From assembly GCF_008084145.1 (NCBI RefSeq), contig NZ_VSDO01000002.1, positions 124,001-188,000 on the forward strand: a DNA stretch of 64,000 bases, read 5' to 3'. Both the position numbers and the translations under genes were made by a program. This document shows positions 17,709 to 25,356 of the stretch, one piece after another (position 1 is the stretch's first letter; each line of letters starts with the position of its first letter). Under the pieces are notes generated by a model. It saw only the letters and a program-made list of their open reading frames with translations. It was not told where the DNA came from and made no database searches. The stretch is from Paenibacillus faecis (GTDB taxonomy: Bacteria > Bacillota > Bacilli > Paenibacillales > Paenibacillaceae).

Positions 17709-18605
17709 ATGAATCTCCGTATCCAAAGGACGGCGGGCGAAAAAGTGTTCGATGCGGTCAATTTCACGCTGGTCCTGTTTCTGACGTTCCTCATCTTTTA
17801 TCCGCTGGTGTTCGTGCTGTTCGCTTCGGTGTCGGACCCCCGCCAGATCTATGTGCATCCGCTGCTGTTCTGGCCGCAGGGCTTTCATCTGGAAAGCTAC
17901 GCGAAGATTTTCGAGAATCAGGACATCTGGCGCAGTTACGGTAACACCTTGCTCTACACGGTGACGGGTACCTTGATCAATGTCACCATGACGGTGTTGG
18001 GGGCCTATCCGCTGTCGCGGCGGAGATTTTTTGGAAAAAACGTCTTCACGTTTCTGTTCACATTTACGATGTTTTTTAGCGGCGGCCTGATTCCCGGCTA
18101 CCTGGTCAATCAATCCCTCGGCATCGTGAACACGATGTGGGCACTCATTCTGCCGGGAGCGATCAGCGCCTATAACCTGATCATTATGCGGACTTTTTTT
18201 CAAACGCAAGTTCCCGTCGAGCTCGAAGAGAGCGCGTATGTGGACGGCTGCAGCGATTATCGGCTGTTGTACAAGATCGTCCTGCCGCTGTCGACGCCGA
18301 TCCTTGCCGTAATGCTGCTGTTCTACGGGGTGGGTCACTGGAATTCCTACTTTGACGCCATGATTTACCTCTCGGACCGTGAACTGTATCCGCTTCAGCT
18401 CATTCTGCGGGAAATTCTGATTCAGAACGACTTTCAGCAGATGACCGCGATCGCCATCGACGACGGGTATGCGGACCGGATGATGGTGCAGGAGGGGATC
18501 AAATATGCCGTGGTCGTTGTCTCGTCACTTCCGCTGCTGGTGTTGTATCCGCTGCTTTCGAAATTTTTTGAGAAGGGGATTCTGGTCGGTGCCATAAAAG
18601 GCTGA
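17709..18605 (+). CDS. ABC sugar transporter permease, YtcP type
   Basis: 298 residues with six predicted membrane segments. It is a CUT1-type carbohydrate permease of the YtcP/LplC family: PLVFVLFASVSDP near the N-terminus, the MFFSGGLIPGYLVNQSLG signature, the EAA loop at LEESAYVDGCSDYRLLYKIV, and the closing LLSKFFEKGILVGAIKG. It starts 28 bp after the first permease with a GGGAGGG site. It forms the heterodimeric channel with the preceding gene product. Confidence 0.92.
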   Translation: MNLRIQRTAGEKVFDAVNFTLVLFLTFLIFYPLVFVLFASVSDPRQIYVHPLLFWPQGFHLESYAKIFENQDIWRSYGNTLLYTVTGTLINVTMTVLGAYPLSRRRFFGKNVFTFLFTFTMFFSGGLIPGYLVNQSLGIVNTMWALILPGAISAYNLIIMRTFFQTQVPVELEESAYVDGCSDYRLLYKIVLPLSTPILAVMLLFYGVGHWNSYFDAMIYLSDRELYPLQLILREILIQNDFQQMTAIAIDDGYADRMMVQEGIKYAVVVVSSLPLLVLYPLLSKFFEKGILVGAIKG

Positions 18606-18664
18606 ATCAACAGCCGGGGTTGATATACATCGACGAAACGAACATGAGAAAGAGGGGATGAATC

Positions 18665-20287
18665 ATGACAAGGAAGCTCTTGGTGCTGCTGGCTTTTCTG
18701 TTGACCGTTACGACCGGCTTGGCGGGCTGCAGCGGCGGTGGCGGTGGCGGTGGACAAACGGCCGGCAACCGGGGGGGAAAAGGGCAGACGGACGGACCCG
18801 TGACGCTGAAATTTACGCGCATCAGCTACAACGATGTCCGCCCCCCGTCCAAGGATCTGTGGATGTGGAAAAAGTACGAGGAGAAGACCGGGATCCGCAT
18901 CGAATGGGAGGAAATTCCCGGCGCCAGCGTCAGCGAACGGAAAAACGTAATCCTCGGCTCCAACAATTTGCCCGACGCGTTCTACCAGCTCGGTTTCAGC
19001 AATGACGAACTCATCCGGTACGGGGAGCAGGGGATTTTCGTGCCGCTGGAAGATCTGATCGAACAGCATGCCCCCAATTTGAAGAAGCTGTTTCAGGACT
19101 ATCCCGAAGTGAAAAAAACGCTGACGATGCCGGACGGGCATATTTATTCGCTGCCCTATATCGACAGCGCGCTGCCTTACCGGTCCATCCGGCTCTATAT
19201 CAACCAAACCTGGCTGGACCGCCTCGGTCTGGAACTGCCCAAAACGACCGACGAGCTGAGGGAAGTGCTGCTGGCGTTTAAGGAAAAGGATGCGAACGGT
19301 AACGGAGACCCGAACGACGAGATGGGCTGGATCATGCCTTCCGGCACGATCAACAGTATGTTCGAACGCCAGCTGTTCGGCAGCTTCGGCCTGGGGAACG
19401 GCGGCCTAAAGGCGGCGGAAAACTGGATTTACAAAGATCAAGACGGGGAGATAAAGCTGATCTTCAACGACCCGAAGTATAAGGATGTGCTGCACTATTT
19501 GCGGCAGCTCTATGAGGACGGCACGCTGCCGCTGCTCAACTACTCCGAATACGAGTACGCCAAATGGGTGAGCGACGCGGCGAACGACAAAGTGGGCGCC
19601 TTCTCTTGGGGCGATCCGGCTTATATCGGAACCGCCGGCCCGAAAAACTTTGTCGGCATCAATGTGCTGGCGGGGCCGGGCGGCGATCAGGTGGTGAGCT
19701 GGATGGACCCGATGACGCGCGGTACGTCGTCCTTCACGATCACCAAGGCGAATCCGCACCCGGAAGAGACGATCAAATGGGTGGATTATTTTTACGGGGA
19801 AGAAGGCTCGATGTTCGGTTTCTTCGGAATCGAGGGCGAAACCTACAATATGGTGGACGGCAAGCCGGCCTACATTGACGAGATCCAAAAATACGAGGGC
19901 GGACAGCAACTCGGGGCTTTCCAGTACGTGGATAACGTCTACGGCGGATATTACCCTTACGTCGAGCCGCCGGCGGATCTTCGCTCCGCCGCCAAGGGCA
20001 AGACGGTCGACGAGGATTTCAAAACGAACTCTGCGGAGCTGGAGAAGTTCCTGCCGGAGGAAATCTGGCCGTCCTTCGTTCCGACACCGGAGGAGAGCAA
20101 GGAGCAGAGCGCGATTTTAACCGATATCAACAAGTACATCACGGAGATGCGGGTTAAGTTCATCACGGGCAAAGCCAGTTTGGAAACGGATTGGGACAAC
20201 TACGTCGGCACACTGGACCGGATGGGCGCGCAAAAATATCTGGAAATCAAGAAGAGCCAATATGAGCGATACCAATCCGTGAAGTAG
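18665..20287 (+). CDS. Extracellular sugar-binding lipoprotein of ABC transporter
   Basis: 540 residues with a lipoprotein signal (lipobox LAGC, Cys22) and a Gly-rich linker, then a two-lobed family-1-type solute-binding domain as in LipO/YtcQ proteins. AGAGGGGA precedes the ATG. It is the third gene of the uptake operon; it would sit on the outer membrane face and deliver an oligosaccharide to the two permeases. The last 17 bases of the gene, including the stop, are repeated 62 bp downstream. Confidence 0.92.
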   Translation: MTRKLLVLLAFLLTVTTGLAGCSGGGGGGGQTAGNRGGKGQTDGPVTLKFTRISYNDVRPPSKDLWMWKKYEEKTGIRIEWEEIPGASVSERKNVILGSNNLPDAFYQLGFSNDELIRYGEQGIFVPLEDLIEQHAPNLKKLFQDYPEVKKTLTMPDGHIYSLPYIDSALPYRSIRLYINQTWLDRLGLELPKTTDELREVLLAFKEKDANGNGDPNDEMGWIMPSGTINSMFERQLFGSFGLGNGGLKAAENWIYKDQDGEIKLIFNDPKYKDVLHYLRQLYEDGTLPLLNYSEYEYAKWVSDAANDKVGAFSWGDPAYIGTAGPKNFVGINVLAGPGGDQVVSWMDPMTRGTSSFTITKANPHPEETIKWVDYFYGEEGSMFGFFGIEGETYNMVDGKPAYIDEIQKYEGGQQLGAFQYVDNVYGGYYPYVEPPADLRSAAKGKTVDEDFKTNSAELEKFLPEEIWPSFVPTPEESKEQSAILTDINKYITEMRVKFITGKASLETDWDNYVGTLDRMGAQKYLEIKKSQYERYQSVK

Positions 20288-20462
20288 ATTACCTGGAAAA
20301 CAGGAAGAGTCAGTTTGAGTGCCGGCAATCCTAGCAATCCGTGAAGTAGATAAGCGATCGGGCGGCTCCCGAAGGTTCATTTCGGGGGTCCAACCCGGTT
20401 TGCAACATATGTTAAAATGAGCAATAGCAGGTTAATCATGGGAAATAGAACGGAGAAGGACG

Positions 20463-21602
20463 ATGAGAGGAACGCTGTACAGTAAAATCGTAGAGGAAAT
20501 GAAGGCGAAAATCGCCTCGGGCGAGTACAAGCCGGATGAGCAACTGCCGACGGAAGCCGAGTTGACCGAGCGGTTCGGAGTCAGCCGGGTGACGAGCCGG
20601 CGGGCGCTGGAAGAGCTGGAGAAGCTGGGCTACATCTATCGGATCCAAGGAAGCGGGAGCTTCGTCAAGCCGCTCAGCCGTCTTCATGCCGAACAGCAGG
20701 GTGACCGGGTCGGAAAGATGGTGTCTTTGATTCTGCCGGAGGAAGATGATCGCGGGGCGATGGGGTATATCCGCGGGGCCTCCGATTGGTTAAACCGGCA
20801 CGGGTATTTTTTGAGCGTGCACCAGAGCAATTACGACAACAGCAAAGAGCGCAAGCTTCTCGAAGAACTGCCGCGCCGCGGGGTTTCGGCGATCATCTAT
20901 TATCCGCGGACGCCCAGCCATTTCGATGTCCTTCATAAGCTCGCTCTGGAGGATTATCCGCTTGTGACGATCGACAAGAGCTTTGAAAGCCTCTCGATCG
21001 GCAGTGTGGTCTCGGATAATTTTGACGGAACCTATCAGGCGGTCTCGCATCTGATCGCGCTCGGCCACCGCCGCATCGGTTTTCTGTCCAGCGTATCCAT
21101 CGAGTCGACCTCCTCGGTGCTTGACCGCTATTTCGGCTACTGTCAGGCGCTGAAAGACGGGGGGATCTCCGTCGACAGCCGCTTTGTGCATCTGGACGCG
21201 CGGGTGATGATCGAGGAGCGGGGGCGGGAACGTTTTTTTGAGGAACTGCTGCAACTGTACATAATCGAAGGGGTAACGGCCGTGCAAACGGAGAACGACC
21301 TGGTCGCGGCCAGCCTGCTCAACAGCTGCCTGGACGCGGGGCTGCGGGTGCCGCAGGATCTGTCGATCATCGGCTACGATAACCATGCGCTGGCGGAGCA
21401 TGTGGCGGTGCCGCTCACGACGGTGGAGCAGAACTTTTACGAAATCGGCCGCAGGGCCGCCGAAATGGTCGTGTCCTGGCTGGAACAGGCGGCCGTTTGC
21501 CGGGACAAGATTACGGTCCCCGTCAAGCTCGTCCGCCGGGAGTCGGCTGCCGGGACGGACCGCCGGCTTGAGGCGGAGGGGGCGAGACAGCTTGCGGAAT
21601 AA
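20463..21602 (+). CDS. AraR-like GntR/LacI chimeric transcriptional regulator
   Basis: 379 residues. Residues 1-70 are a GntR-type winged helix (LPTEAELTERFGVSRVTSRR, then YRIQGSGSFV). Residues about 85-365 are a LacI/ribose-binding-like effector domain. This domain order is that of AraR, the arabinose repressor of Bacillus. It starts after GGAGAAGG. It lies between the uptake operon and a GH43 enzyme and likely controls both; TGTCATAACA sites at 16505 and 16547 are candidate operators. The sugar effector may be arabinose or a related pentose, which is inference from family and context. Confidence 0.88.
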   Translation: MRGTLYSKIVEEMKAKIASGEYKPDEQLPTEAELTERFGVSRVTSRRALEELEKLGYIYRIQGSGSFVKPLSRLHAEQQGDRVGKMVSLILPEEDDRGAMGYIRGASDWLNRHGYFLSVHQSNYDNSKERKLLEELPRRGVSAIIYYPRTPSHFDVLHKLALEDYPLVTIDKSFESLSIGSVVSDNFDGTYQAVSHLIALGHRRIGFLSSVSIESTSSVLDRYFGYCQALKDGGISVDSRFVHLDARVMIEERGRERFFEELLQLYIIEGVTAVQTENDLVAASLLNSCLDAGLRVPQDLSIIGYDNHALAEHVAVPLTTVEQNFYEIGRRAAEMVVSWLEQAAVCRDKITVPVKLVRRESAAGTDRRLEAEGARQLAE

Positions 21603-21685
21603 AGCGCGGGACATTTGCGTGATTTTAGATTTTTAGGTTTTTAGGTTTTAGGTTAGGGCATGTTGGGGAGAGGGGAGATTTTACG

Positions 21686-22615
21686 ATGATGAACAATCCC
21701 GTTCAATCAGGCAACCCGTTATTTCCGGGGTGGTATGCGGATCCCGAAGCGCGGGTTTTCGGAAGCCGGTACTGGATCTATCCCACGTATTCGGCGGTGT
21801 ATGAGGAGCAGACTTTTTTTGACGCTTTCTACTCCGACGATCTGGTGACCTGGCACAAGGCCGGCCGGGTCCTGGATTCTTCCGGCGTCCCGTGGGCGCG
21901 TCGGGCGGTATGGGCTCCTTCGCCCATCGAGCATCGCGGTCAGTATTTTTTATATTTCGCGGCGAACGATATTCAAAGCGACCGCGAACATGGCGGCATC
22001 GGCGTGGCGGTCTCCGACCGGCCGGAGGGCCCGTTCCGGGATCCGCTCGGCCGGCCGCTGGTCGACCGGTTCGTGCACGGGGCGCAGCCGATCGATCCGC
22101 ATATTTTTGTGGATGATGACGGTACCCCTTACTTGTATTATGGCGGCTGGGGCCATTGCAACGTCGTCAAGCTGGGGGCCGATTTGATCAGCCTGGCGGC
22201 GCACGAAGACGGCGAAGTCTTCAAGGAGGTCACGCCGGAGGGTTATGTGGAAGGCCCCTGCATGTTCAAAAGGGGCGGCCTGTATTATTTCTCCTGGTCG
22301 GAGGGCGGTTGGGGCGGCCCGGACTACTCCGTCGCCTACGCGATCGCCGCATCCCCGCTCAGTCCCTTCGAGCGGATCGAGAAGATTTTGTTCCAGGATC
22401 CGGACGTCGCCACCGGCGCGGGCCATCACGGCTATCTCAATATCCCCGGAACGGATGAGTGGTATATCGTCTACCATCGGCGTCCCTTGGGCGAAACGGC
22501 GGCCAACCACCGCGTGGTATGCATCGAGAGAATGGAATTCGACGAAGCGGGAAGAATCCGGCCGGTCCGGCTGACCTTCGAGGGAGTCGGGCCGAGAAGA
22601 TTGGGGCGGCTTTAG
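21686..22615 (+). CDS. Glycoside hydrolase family 43 enzyme
   Basis: 309 residues, a single five-bladed propeller domain of GH43 without a signal peptide, so cytoplasmic. The three catalytic acids are visible: base D19 in GWYADPE, pKa-modulating D137 in PIDPHIFVDDDG, and acid E189 in YVEGPCMFKRGG. Family members remove arabinose or xylose from oligosaccharides. It follows the AraR-like regulator by 83 bp and fits degradation of imported arabino- or xylo-oligosaccharides. The length shows there is no extra beta-sandwich domain. Two consecutive ATGs (21686 and 21689) are possible starts. Confidence 0.9.
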   Translation: MMNNPVQSGNPLFPGWYADPEARVFGSRYWIYPTYSAVYEEQTFFDAFYSDDLVTWHKAGRVLDSSGVPWARRAVWAPSPIEHRGQYFLYFAANDIQSDREHGGIGVAVSDRPEGPFRDPLGRPLVDRFVHGAQPIDPHIFVDDDGTPYLYYGGWGHCNVVKLGADLISLAAHEDGEVFKEVTPEGYVEGPCMFKRGGLYYFSWSEGGWGGPDYSVAYAIAASPLSPFERIEKILFQDPDVATGAGHHGYLNIPGTDEWYIVYHRRPLGETAANHRVVCIERMEFDEAGRIRPVRLTFEGVGPRRLGRL

Positions 22616-22720
22616 TCGCAGGCAGCAGCGGGGCCCGGATCTCGCAGATCGCGGCCGGGCGCGGTCATACGTCCCGTAGCCGGGGGGCGCGAACTTGCGT
22701 ACCGCGGCCGATCCGTTAGC

Positions 22721-22881
22721 GCTAGACGCTGGGCGCTAGACGGTGGGAGCTGGGCGCTAGACGCTAGGCGCTAGGAGCTGGACGCTAGGAGCTAGGAGCT
22801 GGGCGCTGGACGCTGGACGCTGGACGCTAGGAGCTAGGAGCTGGGCGCTGGACGCTGGACGCTAGGAGCTGGGCGCTGGAC
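22721..22881. repeat. Heptanucleotide tandem array, 23 units
   Basis: Exactly 23 in-phase seven-base units of the form GCTRGRM (GCTAGAC, GCTGGGC, GCTAGGA, GCTGGAC). The array runs without phase break into the family A module that starts GCTAACG at 22882, as if the first heptamer of the element had been amplified. The stretch 22616-22720 before it holds no gene. Confidence 0.85.
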
Positions 22882-23070
22882 GCTAACGGACATAATAGCT
22901 GCTATTTCGCACATTCTCGCCTTTTAAGAATTCTAACGGAAGCCATAGCGCCTATTTTGCTCATTTACCGCTCGAATGCCCCCATTTTGCTAAAATAGGC
23001 GCTATTACGTCCGTTAGAATCTCAATTTGCTCCAAATGTTCGATTTAGCGGCTATGATTTTCGTTAGCGC
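22882..23070. repeat. Family A four-module intergenic element, copy 2
   Basis: Forward modules at 22882-22910 and 22931-22960, reverse modules at 22992-23020 and 23041-23070, with the same spacing plan as the copy at 631-818. About 235 bp here (roughly 22870-23105) are nearly identical to 23290-23526 at an offset of 420 bp, so this is a local duplication. The spacer 23071-23259 holds no gene. Confidence 0.85.
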
Positions 23071-23259
23071 AACCGGCTGGCCACGATCCCGCAGATCGCA
23101 CGAGGTTACGCTACGAGCAGTCAGTTAAGTATCGCTGTTAACTATCGCTCACGGAGTTACGTACCGTAGCGAATCTCATACTCGCGTACCTGGGTCCGTG
23201 CCCGCGTACTGGGTCCATCGCACTCACACCGACCGCGGCCCATCCGTATGGTGTAAAAC

Positions 23260-23301
23260 GCTAGGCGCTAGGCGCTAGATGCTAGACGCTGGACGCTGGA
23301 C
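23260..23301. repeat. Heptanucleotide tandem array, 6 units
   Basis: Six in-phase GCTRGRY units leading directly into the family A module at 23302, the same junction as at 22881/22882 but with far fewer units. Confidence 0.85.
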
Positions 23302-23490
23302 GCTAACGGACATAATAGCTGCTATTTCGCACATTCTCGCCTTTTGAGAATTCTAACGGAAGCCATAGCGCCTATTTTGCTCATTTACCGCTCGAATGCC
23401 CCGGTTTTGGCGAAATAGACGCTATTATGTCCGTTAGAATCCCAAATTGCTCCAAATGTTCGATTTAGCGGCTATGATTTCCGTTAGCGC
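23302..23490. repeat. Family A four-module intergenic element, copy 3
   Basis: Forward modules at 23302-23330 and 23351-23380, reverse modules at 23410-23440 and 23461-23490. It is nearly identical to copy 2. The third module differs most (GAAATAGACGCTATTATG against AAAATAGGCGCTATTACG). Confidence 0.85.
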
Positions 23491-23529
23491 GACTCCGGCT
23501 GGCCACGATCCCGCAGATCGCACGAGGTC

Positions 23530-23820
23530 CCCCCCTCCCCTCACAAAGTCGCTCACGCCCTTGCGTCCCGAGTCAGCCATGTCCTCGCGTCACGCGATCG
23601 GTCCCGCCCTCGCATTGCGCAGTCTGTCCTGCCTTCGTGTTCACGCAGTGGGTCCCCCCTCGCATCGCACAGTCTTTCCCGCCCTCGCCTCACACAGTCG
23701 CTCTCGCCCTCGCCTCACACAGTCGCTCTCGCCCTCGCAACGCGCAGTCAGCCGTGCCCTCGCGTCACGCAATCGCTCCTGCCCTCGCGTCGTGTAAACC
23801 GTCCCGTCTTCGCGTAACGA
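23530..23820. repeat. Degenerate tandem array, unit about 26 bp
   Basis: About eleven diverged copies of a unit close to CCCTCGCGTCACGCAGTCGC, with the clearest repeats near 23680-23740. An open frame on the plus strand crosses it but lacks a ribosome binding site and is low complexity. The stretch 23821-24080 shows no gene I can support. Confidence 0.7.
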
Positions 23821-24083
23821 TTGGAGCTGCGTTTGCCGTGGCCGATGCCGGGACCTGCGTGGGCCAGTCTTTCGCCGAATATCGGCGCGCCGTGGAGGAT
23901 TTCACCGAAAGCGAAATGTGCGGGCGCAGTTCCACTGGCCGAGTAAAGGATACGCTGAAGGATAATTCGCCCCCTATCTGCCGGATCCAGCATTGCGCGT
24001 ACATGTGGCTTGCGGCTCGTGAGCCATACCCGGATGGGGAATAAGGTCCGCGGCTTCAAGTATGGAGGTTCTATTCTATGAAT

Positions 24084-24124
24084 TCAGGAAACTATCCTGA
24101 TATTTCCTTTTGTTAGAGTATAAT
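24084..24124 (+). promoter_or_regulatory. Promoter with overlapping inverted repeat
   Basis: A perfect TATAAT at 24119-24124 has a weak -35 (CTGATA at 24097-24102, 16-bp spacer). TCAGGA and TCCTGA form a perfect inverted repeat with a 5-bp gap at 24084-24100, overlapping the -35, as an operator would. Confidence 0.55.
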
Positions 24125-24159
24125 AGAAGCAAATAACTTAGCGAAGGGGATATCGATAT

Positions 24160-24972
24160 ATGAAAATCGTAGAATTGAGTCCGAATCCCGACAGCCGGGC
24201 CAGATTGGTCGGATATTTGCATGACATCGAGAAGGAAAGCATGGGGAACCGCGTCGAGCGTCCTTGCGTCGTGGTCTGTCCCGGCGGCGGTTTTGAGATC
24301 CTGTCTCCTCGGGAAGCGGATCCGCCGGCGACGGCATTTTTTGCGAAAGGATATCATGTCTTTACCCTGTATTATTCCATACGGGATGAAGCGGACGATT
24401 TGCGGCCGTTGGTGGATATTTCTCTCGCGATTCAAACCATCCGGGAAAATGCGGCCGCTTGGGGCATTCTTCCCGATAAAATCGCGGTCTGCGGATTTTC
24501 GGCCGGGGGGTATGTCGCGGCGGCTGCGGGGACGTTGTGGGACCATCCCAAGCTGAAACAGCGGACCGATCTTCAAAGCGGCCAAGGCCGGCCGGACGCC
24601 ATGGTGCTGTGTTACCCGGTCCTTACGGCGGGCGAATTTGCGCACCGCGGGTCGATCGAGCGTTTGAGCTGCGGGCTGAGTGAAGAGGAAAGAGAGGCGG
24701 TGTTTTCGCTCGAACAACATGTGAACTCTTCCACGCCGCCGGCTTTTTTGTGGCATACCGTTGAAGATGCTACTGTGCCGGTGGAGAATTCCATGCAATT
24801 CGCCGCCGCCCTGCAGCGCGCCCGCGTGCCGTTTGAGAGCCACATCTATCATAAGGGCCGGCATGGAATGTCGATGTGTACCACGGAGGTAGGCAGCTCG
24901 GATCCGCATTTGGCCACTTGGTTTCCGCTTTGTCTGGAATGGCTCGGACAGCAGTTTGAATTCGAATATTGA
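24160..24972 (+). CDS. Alpha/beta hydrolase, acetyl-xylan-esterase-like
   Basis: 270 residues with no signal peptide. The fold is alpha/beta hydrolase of the BD-FAE/esterase-lipase group: oxyanion region VCPGGGFEILS, nucleophile elbow GFSAGG, a probable acid near TVEDATVPVE, and His in KGRHGMSM. It starts after AAGGGGAT with a good -10 box 36 bp upstream. It probably deacetylates sugars or short esters from plant polysaccharides in the cytoplasm. It is transcribed alone, and a terminator lies 200 bp downstream behind an octamer array. Confidence 0.85.
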   Translation: MKIVELSPNPDSRARLVGYLHDIEKESMGNRVERPCVVVCPGGGFEILSPREADPPATAFFAKGYHVFTLYYSIRDEADDLRPLVDISLAIQTIRENAAAWGILPDKIAVCGFSAGGYVAAAAGTLWDHPKLKQRTDLQSGQGRPDAMVLCYPVLTAGEFAHRGSIERLSCGLSEEEREAVFSLEQHVNSSTPPAFLWHTVEDATVPVENSMQFAAALQRARVPFESHIYHKGRHGMSMCTTEVGSSDPHLATWFPLCLEWLGQQFEFEY

Positions 24973-25035
24973 GTTGGTTGAAGAGCGTCAAAACGGAAGA
25001 GTTAAGGTTCTCAGCCTCTTAGTTTCACATTCCCT

Positions 25036-25183
25036 CAGTCCAGCAGTCCAGCAGTCCGGCAGTCCAGCAGTCCAGCAGTCCGGCAGTCCTCCAGTCCCCA
25101 GTCCCCAGTCCCTCAGTCTCTAAGTCTCTGAGTCTCTAAGTCTATCAGTTCCTAAGTTCCTAAAGTCCTCAAACCCTCAAACC
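25036..25183. repeat. Octanucleotide tandem array
   Basis: Begins with near-perfect CAGTCCAG units and decays steadily through CAGTCTCT, AAGTCTCT and AAGTTCCT to CAAACCCT, about 18-19 units in all. It ends at the stem of the terminator at 25179. It lies in the likely 3' untranslated region of the hydrolase gene. Confidence 0.8.
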
Positions 25184-25211
25184 GTCAGGTAAATTTCCCC
25201 TGGCGGTTTTT
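25179..25211 (+). terminator. Rho-independent terminator
   Basis: AAACCGTCAGG pairs with CCTGGCGGTTT (one T-G pair) around a 9-base loop, then T's. It is the likely end of the 24160 transcript. The bases 25212-25356 up to mcrB contain a small GACGGAA/TTCCGTC hairpin. Confidence 0.8.
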
Positions 25212-25356
25212 GCGGTTCTTATGAAGTTTAGCATTTTGCTACCACGGCAGACGACGGAACTTCCGTCGGTTCCCGGGTCATAGGGCAGGAAGAACCGGAG
25301 TTGGTGTCGAAACATGCTAACGTTGGTTATGACTTGCTGGCGAAAGGTGAATCGGA

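Noticed and set aside
22721-22881. Heptamer array as an origin or iteron region
   Set aside because: The 7-mers are GC-rich, with no DnaA boxes, AT-rich unwinding stretch or replication gene nearby.
23447-24044. Two plus-strand frames of 116 and 135 codons
   Set aside because: They lie over the 26-bp array, are low complexity, have no ribosome binding site and resemble no protein.
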